The notes: generated by a model not told the origin, from the letters alone. Shown: positions 47,803 through 59,322, counted from the first letter of the stretch. The stretch is DNA of 64,000 nucleotides from Linnemannia elongata (GCA_036320915.1 JAXBDG010000018.1:1116001-1180000), one strand, 5' to 3'. Numbers and translations: made by a program.

Positions 47803-47988
47803 ATGCTTAAGTTATACATCCTCCTCGTTATGCTCACAGTCGCCACAACGGCAAACGCTCTTACTTGCCAGCTCGGCGGCATCTTCTTTGCAAGCGACGC
47901 CGCTTGCTCTGCTAGTTGTATCGCCCAGAACCAAGGCTTCCATGGTGGACACTGTAACGACAAGCAAGTCTGCGTCTGCAACTATTAA
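47803..47988 (+). CDS. Defensin-like secreted cysteine-rich peptide 2 (61 aa precursor)
   Basis: A signal peptide (MLKLYILLVMLTVATTANA) leads directly into the mature part, with no propeptide. The six-Cys pattern is identical to gene 1: CxxxC in ACSASC, QGFHGGHC, and a CVCNY end. The spacing between the first and second Cys differs (13 versus 14 residues between them), and the loop before ACSASC is more hydrophobic. It is a tandem duplicate of gene 1 about 750 bp upstream, with a more acidic/neutral loop. Expected to be secreted and folded by three disulphides. Confidence 0.85.
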   Translation: MLKLYILLVMLTVATTANALTCQLGGIFFASDAACSASCIAQNQGFHGGHCNDKQVCVCNY

Positions 47989-48146
47989 GAATCCCCTCCC
48001 CCTCTTTTTCCTCTTCCATAACTTGTACAGTCGGTCTTGGCGGATAGACCCAAATGCATACCGAAATAAAAAAAAACTTGCAATTGTCCCCTTTTTATTT
48101 CTACATACTGCATCCTACCAAGCAATAACAAAAGAAGAGCACTCGC

Positions 48147-49670
48147 TCAGTTAGCAAAGAAGACACCCCGATCCGTAATCATGTTGACCAACGCAGCGTT
48201 ACGTCCTTCATCAACCATATCCATCACCCCTCCCATCCAATGCAAATGCTCCCAGTGATCCAGCATCCACTCAACATCCTCAGTACGCATCCATTGCTGA
48301 GTCCCGTGAAAGTGGATCCCCTTGAGCTCGCGAAGACTGGAGAGGAGCTCGAGACCCTTGCCTAACCGAAGATCTAACGACTGTACTGGGATCTCGCGCG
48401 TCGGGTCGCTGAAACTGAAAGATTGGAGCATCTCTAGACCAGAGATACGCTCAAAGATCTGTCGTTGTGTCCTTTCTACCGCCTCCTCCTCCCCCTCCTG
48501 TGCCGCAGACGCGTCGTTGCTCATATCAAAGTAAATCCAGAGTTCCCTTAGAGAGCCACAGATCCAGGGTGGACTCGCGACAAGGTCTTTGCTTGACACG
48601 CATCCAGCTGCAAACTTGCGCAACTTTTTGCAAGATGCCAGCACTTCCACAATCATTGGACTCGTCACCGCGCTGCAATAGCTTAGATCCAGTTCGATGA
48701 TTCCTGAAAAGAAGTGTGGTCTTAAGGCGTCAAACGAGCGTTGGCCGAATCCTGACCGCGAGACACCGAGGATAGTGATCTTCCTGCGCATGGAGTCCAG
48801 AATGACCTTGATGTCCGAGTCCGTGTAGTGGTCTAATCGTGCAAGTGTCAATCCCTCGAGGTTCGGCCACATCTCTGCTCTGCAGCACTCCAAGAACTTT
48901 TTGGGGGAGAATGCTTGGTCCGGGATCCAGTCTAGGGTCTCCAATTGCGGGCATTGAGTCATCAATCGTATCTGTTCCGACTCCATGATGTGCGCCCCTT
49001 GTGAGACTTCGAGCGAGAGTCGCCTCAATCTCGGAAACACGAACGGCCCACTGGTCCCATCATCGCTGTTCCCAAACCGTAGTGCCGACTCAAAGTTGAC
49101 AATCAACACTCTGAGGTTCTCAGTCGCCTTCCAGAACAGCGGCATAGTCGTGTGTCGAATCCGCATCCGCGGGGCCTCCAGCAACTGCAGGTTGGGTGCC
49201 TCAGCCATTGCTTCCCAAAACGAGTCTGGCGCAGGTGAACGACCCTTGGACAGGCCCAGTTTCAATTGCCTGATCGTCGGGTTCTGCTGGATGAGTCTCG
49301 TCAATCCTACAAAGGCTTCTGAACTCGGGTCGCGAGGGTAAGGCTGAGGCCTCTTTGGCCAGAAAACAACAGTCTGGAGGATGGGGAAGGAGATACCATA
49401 GTAGCCCGCAAAGAGGTCCGACTGGATGACGAGTGTCTTGACGAGCCCTGCGTTCTTTCGGAGGATATGAATGGGGACGGATATCTTATTCAAGCTGGTT
49501 GGGTTGGAGTTGACGAGGGTGACTTTTTCCCAGATAAGGGATGTCATCGTAGAGTGCCACTGTTTGTTGATGAGGATGGCATTGAGTCTGTCTGTGTGGT
49601 CGAGGAAGCTACCGATGTGTTCCCTGATCTCTGGTAGGTCGAATGGCGTCGGGTCCTGAGTTGCTGTCAT
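48147..49670 (-). CDS. F-box/leucine-rich-repeat protein (507 aa)
   Basis: A single exon. The N-terminus (about residues 9-50, FDLPEIREHIGSFL through INKQWHSTM and LIWEKV) matches the F-box, which docks on Skp1 in SCF ubiquitin ligases. The rest is a run of irregular leucine-rich repeats (for example NLEGLTLARLDHYTD, GIIELDLSYCSAV, SLRELWIYFDMS), which would bind the substrate. This is the common F-box/LRR class that is greatly expanded in Mortierella-like fungi. A short acidic insert (EGEEEAVE) interrupts the repeats. The substrate is unknown. The stop lies 160 bp beyond the end of defensin-like gene 2, convergent with it. Confidence 0.88.
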   Translation of the reverse strand: MTATQDPTPFDLPEIREHIGSFLDHTDRLNAILINKQWHSTMTSLIWEKVTLVNSNPTSLNKISVPIHILRKNAGLVKTLVIQSDLFAGYYGISFPILQTVVFWPKRPQPYPRDPSSEAFVGLTRLIQQNPTIRQLKLGLSKGRSPAPDSFWEAMAEAPNLQLLEAPRMRIRHTTMPLFWKATENLRVLIVNFESALRFGNSDDGTSGPFVFPRLRRLSLEVSQGAHIMESEQIRLMTQCPQLETLDWIPDQAFSPKKFLECCRAEMWPNLEGLTLARLDHYTDSDIKVILDSMRRKITILGVSRSGFGQRSFDALRPHFFSGIIELDLSYCSAVTSPMIVEVLASCKKLRKFAAGCVSSKDLVASPPWICGSLRELWIYFDMSNDASAAQEGEEEAVERTQRQIFERISGLEMLQSFSFSDPTREIPVQSLDLRLGKGLELLSSLRELKGIHFHGTQQWMRTEDVEWMLDHWEHLHWMGGVMDMVDEGRNAALVNMITDRGVFFAN

Positions 49671-49737
49671 TGCGGGGTGAAGGGTGGAATGTTTGTTGAA
49701 AGAAGGGGGGAGTGAGGAACAGAGGTAAGAAGGTTTC

Positions 49738-49744
49738 TTTTATA
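49738..49744 (-). promoter_or_regulatory. TATA box of the F-box gene
   Basis: TATAAAA on the minus strand, 68 bases upstream of the ATG. Confidence 0.55.
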
Positions 49745-50055
49745 TGACTTTGCCCTTGGTCTGGGCTGCTTGGGGGCGTCTTCTTTTTCTACCTTTCAGT
49801 TCAGCCCAATGCATGACAGGATAGATGGACCCTGTCCAGACCGTGTGTCGTTTTGATGGTTAAAAAAGTCCCCTTAACAACTCAAACAATACGACCAAAG
49901 GACTGTGCAACCGACTGAATACACAAACGTCCCTTCTTTTCTCTTTCCCTTCTTTTCTTCCTTCCCTTGTCTCCTTAGAAACCCCTTTACCCTTTCTCCT
50001 TCCCTATCCAACCCTTTTCCTCTATCTTCCCTCACCCATACCACATACACAAGCA

Positions 50056-51410
50056 ATGGATACCCTAATCAACATCCTGTCGTCGCACCCAAGTGTCAAG
50101 TACGGTGCTCTTTTGCTCGCATACATGGGCCTCGTCCGCCACCTCCGCTACCGCCGGATCAACGCCCTTCTTCGCAAATACCCAGACCCGACCATCCCCC
50201 TCCGCAACCTCTCTATCGCCAAAGAAGTCGCCGCTAACGTCTCCGAGCTCGATTTCCCCTACATCAACGTCGTCTCACTCGAGTTCGCCCTCTTCAAGAC
50301 CTATGCCATCCCTTCCATCTCCAAGATCCTTGCCGCCACAAAGCAGTTCACCAGCAACTGTCTCCGTCGCACCGATGATACTGTCCTGATTCTTCTTGAG
50401 ATGAATGAAGGGCATGGTAGGAACGTCAGGAGAACGATGTTGGAAGGTGGAAAGGTTGACGAGGAGCAGTTGGCGAACGATGAGAGGCGCAGGGAGATTG
50501 CGACGGAGAGATTGAACTTTTTGCATGGACACTATAACATCAAGCAAGGCGATTACTTGTATACCCTTGCAATGTTCATCCTCGAACCCGCTGTCTTCAT
50601 CGACAAGTTCGAGTGGCGAGAGACCACCCTCCTCGAGAAAAACGTACGTTACTTTGCACTTTACTTGTCCATGTTCGATCATCCGAGTTTTGTTTGTTTC
50701 GTACTACTCTCGGTGCGCCGGCATTACTGCGAGCAAGAGCCGAAGAAAAGTGGGGAAGAAAGAAAGGAAAGAGCGAGCGGACCCTGATATCTAACGCTGC
50801 TCTCTTGCATGAATTTCTATTTCTTCTTCCTCTACTTCTTTTCCTTCTTCCCAACTCATTTCTCTTTTTCTCATGGCCCAATCTCGGACTTGTAGGCATT
50901 GCTGGCTCTCTGGACTGCCAATGGAAAGAACATGGGTATCAAGGACATCCCCGAAACTCTGGACGAACTTAAAGCATGGGCCGATGTACGTTTAACTCTC
51001 ACCTAAATTTGGGTTTATTTGTTAGCATTTATGTTCTTTGCTTTGTTTGTTCGCACCTTTGTTTGTTTGTTTGTTTGTTTGGTTGTTTGTTGTTGTGCGA
51101 GCGATGTAGTGAATGCGGTTGGGTGTGTAAGCCGGACTAATGGGATGGGCGGTGTGCCTGAGAAAAGGTCATGTCGCACCGGAATATCAATTGCATTTGT
51201 GTCTTGTGCATTGTGGGTGCGCTCACAAAAAATAAAAAGAGCGACAAGTTGTGCGATTGGTGTCACCACCTACCTCCTTTCTTTACTTTCCCCCGAGACG
51301 TTCGGCATTTCGCATCCAGCTCCAGCACATGAAAAACAGCAATGGAGAAAACACACAGCCCATGGACTATTCCTGTCAAGAGCAATCTCGGCTCTGCTCT
51401 TAACAAATAG

Positions 51411-51447
<37 letters not shown>

Positions 51448-52016
51448 GGACAAAACTATTACCTTTCTCAATTGCTTATTCTTACACCCAAATTATCCCT
51501 TCGTTTTACTCGCTCATAAACTCATTAACATCTTATTACTATAACAATGACAAATAGGCATACGAGGACGAACACTCACAATATAACCCCGCAAACGTAG
51601 AAATCGCCGACGTAACAATCGACCTTCTGCTGAGCCACCAAGCCCCCAAATTCATGCACCCCTTTGGCAGAAAAGCCATCGCCGCCCTCTTGACACCCCG
51701 TCTCCGCAAAGCCTTCAACATGCCCACCCCACCCGCAGGACTGACGACCATCATGGAATCTGCCCTCAAGGCCCGTGGACTGTTTATCAGATACTTTATG
51801 CTCCCCCGTAGACTGCCCAGGGTCCGGACGGCATTGAGGGTGAACAAGGAGGGAAAGTATGTTCCTGCGTTCCACAAGTATGGAGTTGTTTATGGAGATG
51901 GGTATAGAGTTGAGGATTTGGGACCAGAGAAGTTTGTGGGCAAATGCCCCATTTCTTTCCACCCTTCTGGAATTACTCCCGCTTCTGGACCTACTACTCC
52001 TCTTGAGGATCTGTAA
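50056..52016 (+). CDS. ER-bound oxygenase of the mpaB/rubber-oxygenase type (378 aa, three exons)
   Basis: Exons are 50056-50643, 50896-50985 and 51558-52016, all in phase 0, with introns of 252 and 572 nt. A hydrophobic N-terminal segment (YGALLLAYMGLV) anchors the protein, followed by HLRYRRI. The core has NFLHGHYNIKQGDYLYTLAM and FEWRETTLLEKNA, then LWTANGKNMGIKDIP, the pattern of the MpaB/MpaB'/latex-clearing-protein fold (DUF2236), in which His residues bind haem. Some members cleave alkene side chains at the ER. The C-terminus is a long loop with Pro/Gly. No biosynthetic cluster is visible around it, so a general lipid or terpenoid role is more likely than a product pathway. The frame read through the first intron is a shadow. 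Confidence 0.87.
51414..51444. repeat. (CT)n microsatellite in the second intron of the oxygenase gene
   Basis: About 15 dinucleotide units, directly visible. Confidence 0.9.
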
Positions 52017-52739
52017 AACGAGACTCTCACGAAGCGCATTTTAGGATACCAGCTTCTCAAATAAAGTATAAACAGAGTAAATATTGGATATCGTGTTCAG
52101 GATCATTGATGGAGGTGGTGGTTGTCGCAATGAGTATACGTAAGAATGGTTCTTGTCTTCACGTGCGCTTATACTTACTTGAGGATAGTGGATCGTCACC
52201 ACAGGTGTCGGTGCTGTAATGGTCGGAGCATTGTATAGACTGGGTCCCAATGCTTGAGTGTACGTAATAAGGTGAATGCAGTATGTGTGTTTCCTAGGCA
52301 ACTGCACAGTCGCGATTAGATATGCCATGAGAACCTGGTCTTGTGTCCTTGATCCAAATGATTGCCAATTTATCGAACAACTGGGTGAGGAAACGGGAGT
52401 GCTTATATACGAAGGTCAAGTCGATTTGTCGAAATCTTTATTTCCTTCCTCCTTTACTGTCCCAGTCGAGTCGCGTCGTAGATTTATCAAAACCTCGGCC
52501 ATACCCTTCATAGTAAAGTTCCTCTAGTCATCATCGAACTTCACCAAACTTTCAGAGCCAAAAAATGACGATTTACAGATATCCTAAAGTCGCCAGTCAT
52601 TTTGAAGCAATCAATCATAGTTAGTAGTGTAATATTAGTTTTCTGGACGCATTTTTTTTAGGAAAATGTCACTTACATGCCTTTTCGCTGAAAAATCCAC
52701 TTTTCATAGTACAGTATTTCCCATCTTTACCATTTTTAA
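52017..52739. other. Intergenic with a small hairpin
   Basis: The 3' flank of the oxygenase gene. AAAATGACGATTTACAG (52562) and an inverted copy of AAAATGAC (about 52600) form a short palindrome. A 95-codon minus-strand frame (52041-52328) contains a possible donor but no partner exon, and is not called. Confidence 0.45.
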
Positions 52740-52759
52740 TCACCCCCTGTTGTCTTCAA

Positions 52760-53615
52760 ATGGAATGTCCCTTCAATGCCGATTACTGTGTTTCGCTTAA
52801 ATTGGTTTTGTTCCCGCCGATGGCCTGCATGATGTTGCAACAACGCGATCCTGATGCTTTCAGACAGAGACCAGTCAATTGTGTGAATCCTTCCGAAACG
52901 ATGAAAAGAAACAGCTATGTAAAAGCAAAGAACACATTGCAATGGATTCATGAGCGCCATGTCAACCTGTGTTAAGCTTCCAGACATTTTCCTGCCAGGA
53001 TTAAGACGGCTTGCAGCCCAAAATGAAATCATCACCACAATCCGACTACATACAAAGACAATGACGACCTTACTCCGGCAAGGACGACACGCAGACGAGA
53101 AAGAGTCTAGAAACGAATCAGGAGCAAAAGGCACGCGTCGAATTAAGCTTGGTTCTGGAGGTGGACTGTTACAATCACTGCAAGAACAGAGAACAATATT
53201 AATAAAGATACCTCTACAGCCCAGAACCCTCCTCCAGCAGACTCGCTTCCTCGATCATAACCGCCGACTTCTCGGCCGCAATGGCACTGCTAACTAGCGG
53301 AGCTCGCTCAGCCCAAAACCCTTCGTCGTTCTGTGCTCGAAATGAGTTGTAGGCTTCCTGAAGTCGCTCCCGTCGACATTGGCGAATATGTTGCGCCTCA
53401 ATGAGACACAGGTACGCCTCATGTGCGATATATCTTTTAGTGAAATCGAACTTACTCACAAAGTTTACAAAAGAGACATGCTCCTTCTTCGGCTCAACTT
53501 CCTGCGCCCAGTTTAGATACAAAAATGGCCGACATGCTTGAATGAGAATGCTAATGAGGAAACGACCAAAACATGAGAACGAAGTGATGTTCCTGGTTGA
53601 TATTATTAGGGGTCG
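52760..53615 (-). pseudogene. Unrecognised coding remnant
   Basis: The minus-strand frame through 53600-53214 reads ACRPFLYLNWAQEVEPKKEH, VNFVSKFDFTKRYIAHEAYL and FRAQNDEGFWAERAPL with good protein composition, but it has no ATG (a TGA lies upstream) and ends at TAG. Splicing GGGCT|GTAGAG to TTGCAG|TGATTG would join it to a second open stretch (NSPPPEPSLIRRVPFAPDS). This suggests either a gene whose first exon I cannot find or an old pseudogene. No domain is recognised. Confidence 0.35.
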
Positions 53616-53745
53616 TCAAACCCCATGCGTATTTCATTACACACAAATGGGGATACTCGCGTACTCAAAACAAATACGGTCGGCGTATTTTGTCAAATGA
53701 GTGGACGGTTGGGCCTCTTTTTGGGACTTATTAAGGTATTTTTTT

Positions 53746-53964
53746 TTATTCACACAACCGTTGAAATATTTTTTTTTCTTCTTCGTCTTTCACTACTTCT
53801 TGTGCATTATCACCATCGTTCTTTCTTACTTGTGTCTCCTCTTGCCCTGTTTGTCGTCTCTCCTCTTTCTTGCCCTCTATATCATACAACAGTAAACCAT
53901 GCCCAATATCTCCAATCGCCAACGAGAACTTGGGCTTGGGCTGGTTGCTCTTGACAGCAGCCAT
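53746..53964 (-). CDS. Small ORF of unknown function (72 aa), divergent from the aminotransferase gene
   Basis: ATG in good context, start MAAVKSNQPKPKFSLAIGDI, then a Lys/Glu/Gln-rich C-terminal half. Only the first ~32 residues look like ordinary protein. A missed splice site may follow GLLLYDIE. Low confidence; no family recognised. Confidence 0.25.
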   Translation of the reverse strand: MAAVKSNQPKPKFSLAIGDIGHGLLLYDIEGKKEERRQTGQEETQVRKNDGDNAQEVVKDEEEKKIFQRLCE

Positions 53965-54262
53965 GGTGGAGTTGATGAGGGTGTGTTCAATTGGTTGCGA
54001 GAAAGAAGAGGAGGGTAGAGAAAGAAAAAGAGAGAAGGTAAAAAGAGAGAAGGTAGAAAGAGAGAAGACACGAAGAGAAGGGTGAAGGAGAGAGTAAAGG
54101 ATAAGAAAGAGAAAGAAAAGCGCAGTGATGGGCGTGGCGGGTGACGAAAATAGGTGTGGAGTGAGGATAAGGTTGCTGTGGAAGTGATGAAAGGGCGTGG
54201 GGAGGATGAAAGGAGAGTGGTGGAAGGATGAGATAGATATAGATTGATAGATCACAAGTCAC

Positions 54263-54287
54263 AAAAAAAAAAAAAAAAAAAAAAAAA
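54263..54287. repeat. Poly(A) run of 25
   Basis: Homopolymer within the shared upstream region of the aminotransferase gene; a (TTC)n tract follows at 54349-54380. Confidence 0.9.
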
Positions 54288-54420
54288 GAGACACATTCAG
54301 TACCTTGCTCGTTGTTCTTCTCCTTCACCTCTCCTCTCTCTTCTTTCATTTCTTCTTCTTCTTCTTCTTCTTCTTCTTCTATTCATCTCTTCATTCACAC
54401 CTCCCTCAACTTTTTCCAAC

Positions 54421-56390
54421 ATGGCTGTCAGCACAATCGATTACAAGCACTTCCTCAGCGAGTCGTCCAAGGACAGGAAGCCCAGCGCAAGTACGACACG
54501 ACACTCTCGCTTTTCTGGAGTTCACTTTGTCAGGCGAGCCTGAGTACCGCATTATTTTCTGGCTGCATCTCACTCTTCTTTACCTAATACGACTCACATT
54601 ACTACCACTGTTGCCTTTTACTACTGTTAGTCAGACGCCTGATCCCCCTCACAAAGATCCCAGGAATGGTTCGTCTCTTCCCTCCGTTCTCAATTGCGGC
54701 ACACAAAGGCAAAAGTAAAAATCGAGTCACCCAATAGTAACATTTCCGTTACTTTCTGATAATCTCTCGTTTAGATTTCGTTTGGAGCCGGTGCTCCCAA
54801 TGGGGACCTGTTCCCCTTCGAAGGAATAAGCATCTCGCTCAAGAACGGACAGTCCCTCCAGATTGACTCCCAAGTCCTTAACGAGTCCATGACCTATGGT
54901 CCCTCTGTAAGTAGTTTTGCTGGATCCAGATGAATCGCTTTTCAGCTGGTAGATCTGTATGGGTCTCTCAGCAAATAACAACCACATGCGCCGCTTTTTT
55001 TCATTGTTTACAAGAACAAGGCACAAGGCTGCGCTTGTCGTTGCTTTTCTCACGCCGCCCCTACCCCTCATCCCCTCGCTGACTAACCCTTTACCCCATT
55101 TACATAATAGGACGGCCTCCCACAATTAAACGGATGGTTGAAAGAGTTGCAAAAGATCCAACACGCACCCCCCAAGGACTTTGTGGTCTCTATCGGTACA
55201 GGATCGCAGGATCTGGTCACAAAGGCTCTACAGATGTTAATCTCTCCTGGCGATAACGTCCTCTTTGAGTCCCCCGGATACGTTGGCGTCATTGCCTTCC
55301 TCCGCCACCAACCCTGCAACCTCATCGGTACTACTTTTCTTCTTCATGACGCTGGATTTGAACACAGAAAGGGAAATGAGCAATGGATCTAGGGTTACTA
55401 ACATTCTTTTGCCTGTCGAACTTATGATCTAATTGATAGATGTGGAACTTGATTCGCATGGAGTGGTGCCTGCAAGGCTTAGGGAGCAACTGGACAACTG
55501 GCCCTCAGACAAGAGGAAGCCAAAGATGCTCTACACCGTACCTGTCGGCGGCAACCCCACCGGTGTCAGTCAGACCCTGGAGCGCAAAAAGGAGATCTAT
55601 CAGATTGCACAGGAACATAACCTCCTGATCCTTGAGGATGATCCTTATTATTACCTCCAGTATGGGGACAAGATCCCATCATACCTTTCGATGGATGTTG
55701 ACGGACGCGTATTGCGGTTTGATAGTATGTCCAAGATCTTGTCGTCAGGCCTTCGAGTCGGTTGGGCCACTGGACCTGCCGAGTTGGTGAATGTTATGAA
55801 CCTCGTTACTATGGTACTCTATCGTTGTTCATGCCGTCGATATCCATGTTTGTGTTACCGTTATTTTTCGTCTAATCCTTCCTAACCCCCAACCGGCCCA
55901 TTTTTTTTTCAATGCATGGAAAAAACAATAGACGGCGAATTTACAACCATCAAGTGTGGCACAGGCGATCACATACACGCTCGTAGACTCATGGGGCCAC
56001 GAAGGCTTCTACGCCCACACCTTAAGAGTCGCCGCATTCTACTCCCAGCGCTGCCAACTCTTTTGCTCCTACGCCCGCAAACACCTCGCGGGTCTCGCCG
56101 AATGGGCTGAGCCTGATGCAGGAATGTTTGTCTGGTTCTACCTCAAAGGGATTGAGGATTCGTTTGATTTGATTATGACAAAGGCCATGGAGAAGAAGGT
56201 GTTGCTTGTGCCCGGGATTGAGTTCTTTTGTCACCCCACGGAGGTTGGACCGGTGCAGTTTGTGAGGGCTTCGTTTTCGAATGTCTCTGAGGAGGATATG
56301 GATGCAGGGTTGGAGAGACTTGGTAGTTTGTTGAGGGATCATATTGCCGAGTCCAAGTCCAGCAACAGCAACACGATTGATAAGAAGTAG
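54421..56390 (+). CDS. PLP-dependent aminotransferase, Aro8/LysN type (429 aa, six exons)
   Basis: Exons are 54421-54490, 54631-54668, 54775-54906, 55111-55327, 55440-55813 and 55932-56390; each junction is GT-AG and phases match. Exon 2 is only 38 nt and restores the usual IRRLIPLTKIPGM before ISFGAGAPNGDLFP. Fold-type I landmarks: GTGSQDL (cofactor phosphate loop), GGNPTG with Asn191, DDPYYYL with Asp219/220 (pyridine N) and Tyr222, and SMSKILSSGLRVGW with Lys251 forming the Schiff base. The family transfers the amino group of aromatic acids or 2-aminoadipate to 2-oxoglutarate (Phe/Tyr/Trp metabolism, lysine synthesis by the aminoadipate route). No targeting peptide is evident, so it is probably cytosolic. 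Confidence 0.9.
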
Positions 56391-57045
56391 TAGTTGTTGA
56401 TACGTTAAATAAGCATATGAGTAATTGAATATGTGCAATTAGCTGGGGTTGAGGGAAATGAATGAATGAATGAATGGATGTGATGCCCCCCTCCTCTCCC
56501 CCCGCTTCGGAAGAGCGGAGGAGACAAAGAGTAAATTTCGATCACCCACTCAGGGAGTGTAAAAAAGAGGGAGAGTGTGATGTGGGTGGGTGGGTGTGGG
56601 GGGGGCGAGTGAGGAAGGAGAGCGGGAGTGAATTTCAAGCCAAAGCAGCAATCCCACATGAGAAAGGTGAAAAGTGACGGCAGTCCTCTCTTTCGGCTTG
56701 TCTCTCTCTTTCTCTCTTTCTCACTCACACTCTAGCCAACCAGATATCCGGCCGGCTCTTTTTCACACCGAACACTCTTCCTTTTTTTTCTTTATACTTT
56801 ATCCTTTCTTGCCTTCTCAATTTCCCTTACTTCCCCGCATCACTCCTTCCCCCTCCCTACTCTCGCTCTTCCTGTCTTGTTCCTTACCTTTCCTCTCCCC
56901 TCTTCCCCTCTTTCTTCTTCTTCTCCTCTCTCCTCTCTCTCCCTTTTCTTCCTACCTCACTCTCATCACACGGACACACCAAACTCAACTCAAGCAAACT
57001 CAAGTCAACCCGACCAACCAAGCTTTTTAACAGGACTCAATTCAA
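56391..57045. other. Intergenic; pyrimidine-rich leader of the next gene
   Basis: A purine-rich block (56490-56680) is followed by a long C/T-rich stretch ending at the ATG, as is usual for promoters in this window. No gene seen. Confidence 0.5.
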
Positions 57046-59322
57046 ATGACAACCCCTTCCATCCTGACTCCGCCTCTGTCCCCCAAATCAATCCCGACAG
57101 ACATGCTCCTCTCCTCTTCCACCTCCTCTTCTTCAAAGACCAACAATCCCTTAACACAGATCCTGGCCCTATACCACAAGGCAACTTCCACTTTCCTCCT
57201 CCGCCAACTCGCCTCTGCCTACTCGACCTCCCTCGAGGCCATCGAGCTCCTCGCAAGGACCAACCAGGACTATGGTCTCGACCACTCCGACAACATCAAC
57301 ACCCAGCGGTCCTTCTATGTTCTCAAGCAGAAGCTCTGGATCTTGCATTCGACTATCTTTGGTGCCATGTTGACCGATCGTGCTGCTTCAGAAGAGTCTA
57401 AAGGAAACAGTGGAGGATTGTTAAACGGTGTTCGGAAAAGAGTTTCGGGATCGTCTTCAAAGGATAGTCCGGAAAAGTTGGTCAGGGATCTGTGGAAGAG
57501 GCTTGTAGAAGATTATGCTGGACTTGAGGGTGATGTCGATGGTCAAGTCATGGTTCCCTTGTAAGTGTCTTCTTTCGTTTTTCTTCTTTGTCATCTTTTT
57601 TTTTGTTTGATTGTTTGTTTGTTTATTCTCGAGTGGGTGGTCAATGGGTGGGTAGTAGGAGTCAGCGAGTGAGTACAAAGAGAGGGAGAGATACAAAAGA
57701 GGGTGGGTAGATGGGAGCAAGAAATATGTTGTTTGTTTAGTTGAATGTCGCAAGTTGTCTTCATTGTCAAGGCCTTTACGGCTTGGTTTTCGGAGAAGGG
57801 AGTGGAAGTAAATTTTTATGTTCAATTGCATGTTGGTCCGACACCCATTTTTTTTTTTTTTTTTTTTTTTTTTGCTCGGCTGGCCATGGTGAGCAAGAGA
57901 ACAAAGCGCTTGAACCATAACTCATCATCGTGCATGGGCATGCCAGGATTGAATTTGACACTACAGACACAAGGCAGTGTATTTTATGGTGCGATATGAG
58001 AACATACATGAAAAAGAAAATAAGAAGAACAAGAGAAGAAACGAGGAAAGAAAAAGGATGGAAATAAGATAATGTAAAAAGGATGAAGAAGAAACGAGGA
58101 AAGCGAAAGGTAATAGAGATCGAAGACGACCCAATGCAACTACCATAAACTAATCGTTCCATTCTCCATATTCAACCTATATAGTGTGATGTTGTGTGTG
58201 CAACAAAAGTTGTACACTTTGGCGCGACAGATCGTGGAGGCATACTTGGCAACCATCCCCGAGGGCATGTTGATTCACCTGGAGACGGCCGCTGGTGTTT
58301 CCTTGAACCCTGAGGGACCCAAGGATCCGCTGATGACCAACTATGAACGGTTGGTCGAGCTGTACCTTATCCATGTCCTTGCCAAGCTTGGCGAATGGAC
58401 CTCTGCCACCGACTTTTTGCAGTACAACACCGTCTTATCTGATTCTTCCAAGAAGGTACTTTTTACATAGACAGGAAAACTGCACATTCAAGGATAGGAG
58501 AGAATTGAGAGAGAAGAGACTGAGAACAGAGAGACCAGGAGTACAGAGAACAGAAGGAGAACAGAAGGAGAACAGAAGGAGAACAGAAAGAGAACAGAAG
58601 GAGAACAGAAGGAGAACGGAAGGAATGCAGAGGGGAGAAGGATAACAGTGCTCAGAGAGACCCAGGAACGATCAAAGAGAAGGATGTTTTCAAAGACACT
58701 AACAACTGAATGTTTACATTATGAACATTATCGCATTTAGTCGTATGGCAAGATTCTGGAGAAGCTGCATCAAAAGTCGTTGAGGCCCAAAAAGACAAAG
58801 TCTTCTCTCCCTTCGCTTGCCGACTCAAGATCGTCCAATACATCTGCTTCGACCTCTGTTTCTTCGACCTCTGTCTCGTCCCCCACACTCTCATCCGCAT
58901 CGACTATGGGATCCCCTGCTACAACTCATACTCTGGAACCCAGGAGCAACGGATCTTTGTCGTCTTCACAACAGTCGGGCACTACGTCCGCAGTCGCCAC
59001 CTCTGTGACGAAAAAGGCCACTACGACGGTTGTTTCTTCTTCAGGACGCTCCAAGGTTGCAGTGGGCAAGAAGGGATCGGAAACGGCTGTTCAGGCAACA
59101 AAGGCACAGGGACGATTGATGATTCTGCTGCAGCATTATGTTGATCAAATCAAGGCCATGTCGAGTCAGATGGGATCGAGCCAGTTGATGGTGATTGTGG
59201 GGTTGGTGGTATTTATGGGAGTCTTGTCCCGCAACCGGACCAGGGCATCGAGATATCTCAAGGCGGCAGCCAACAAAGTGATGCAGACTGTTAAGATGGG
59301 CACCACCGTCACCAGCATCTGA
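57046..59322 (+). CDS. Tail-anchored protein, possibly PEX26/PEX15-like (455 aa, three exons)
   Basis: Exons are 57046-57560, 58185-58455 and 58741-59322; introns of 624 and 285 nt, phases consistent. Ser/Thr/Pro-rich start, then a helical, TPR-like region (HKATSTFLLRQLASAYSTSL, QQKLYTLARQIVEAYLATIP, YERLVELYLIHVLAKLGEW), a long Ser/Thr-rich linker, and one C-terminal membrane segment (LMVIVGLVVFMGVL) with a short basic lumenal or cytosolic end. A helical cytosolic domain with a C-terminal anchor is how the peroxisomal Pex1/Pex6 receptors Pex26 and Pex15 are built, and the helical repeats recall them. The assignment is a guess from architecture; a GET-pathway or ER/mitochondrial protein is equally possible. 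Confidence 0.75.
57848..57873. repeat. Poly(T) run of 26 in the first intron of the tail-anchored gene
   Basis: Homopolymer seen directly. Confidence 0.9.
58535..58630. repeat. Minisatellite in the second intron of the tail-anchored gene
   Basis: About eight copies of an 11-bp unit (AACAGAAGGAG variants), all within the intron, hence without effect on the frame. Confidence 0.88.

Noticed and set aside
13608..50000. A secondary-metabolite gene cluster built from the MFS pump, the mpaB-type oxygenase and the aminotransferase
   Set aside because: The genes are 35-40 kb apart with unrelated genes between, and no synthase (PKS, NRPS or terpene) is present.
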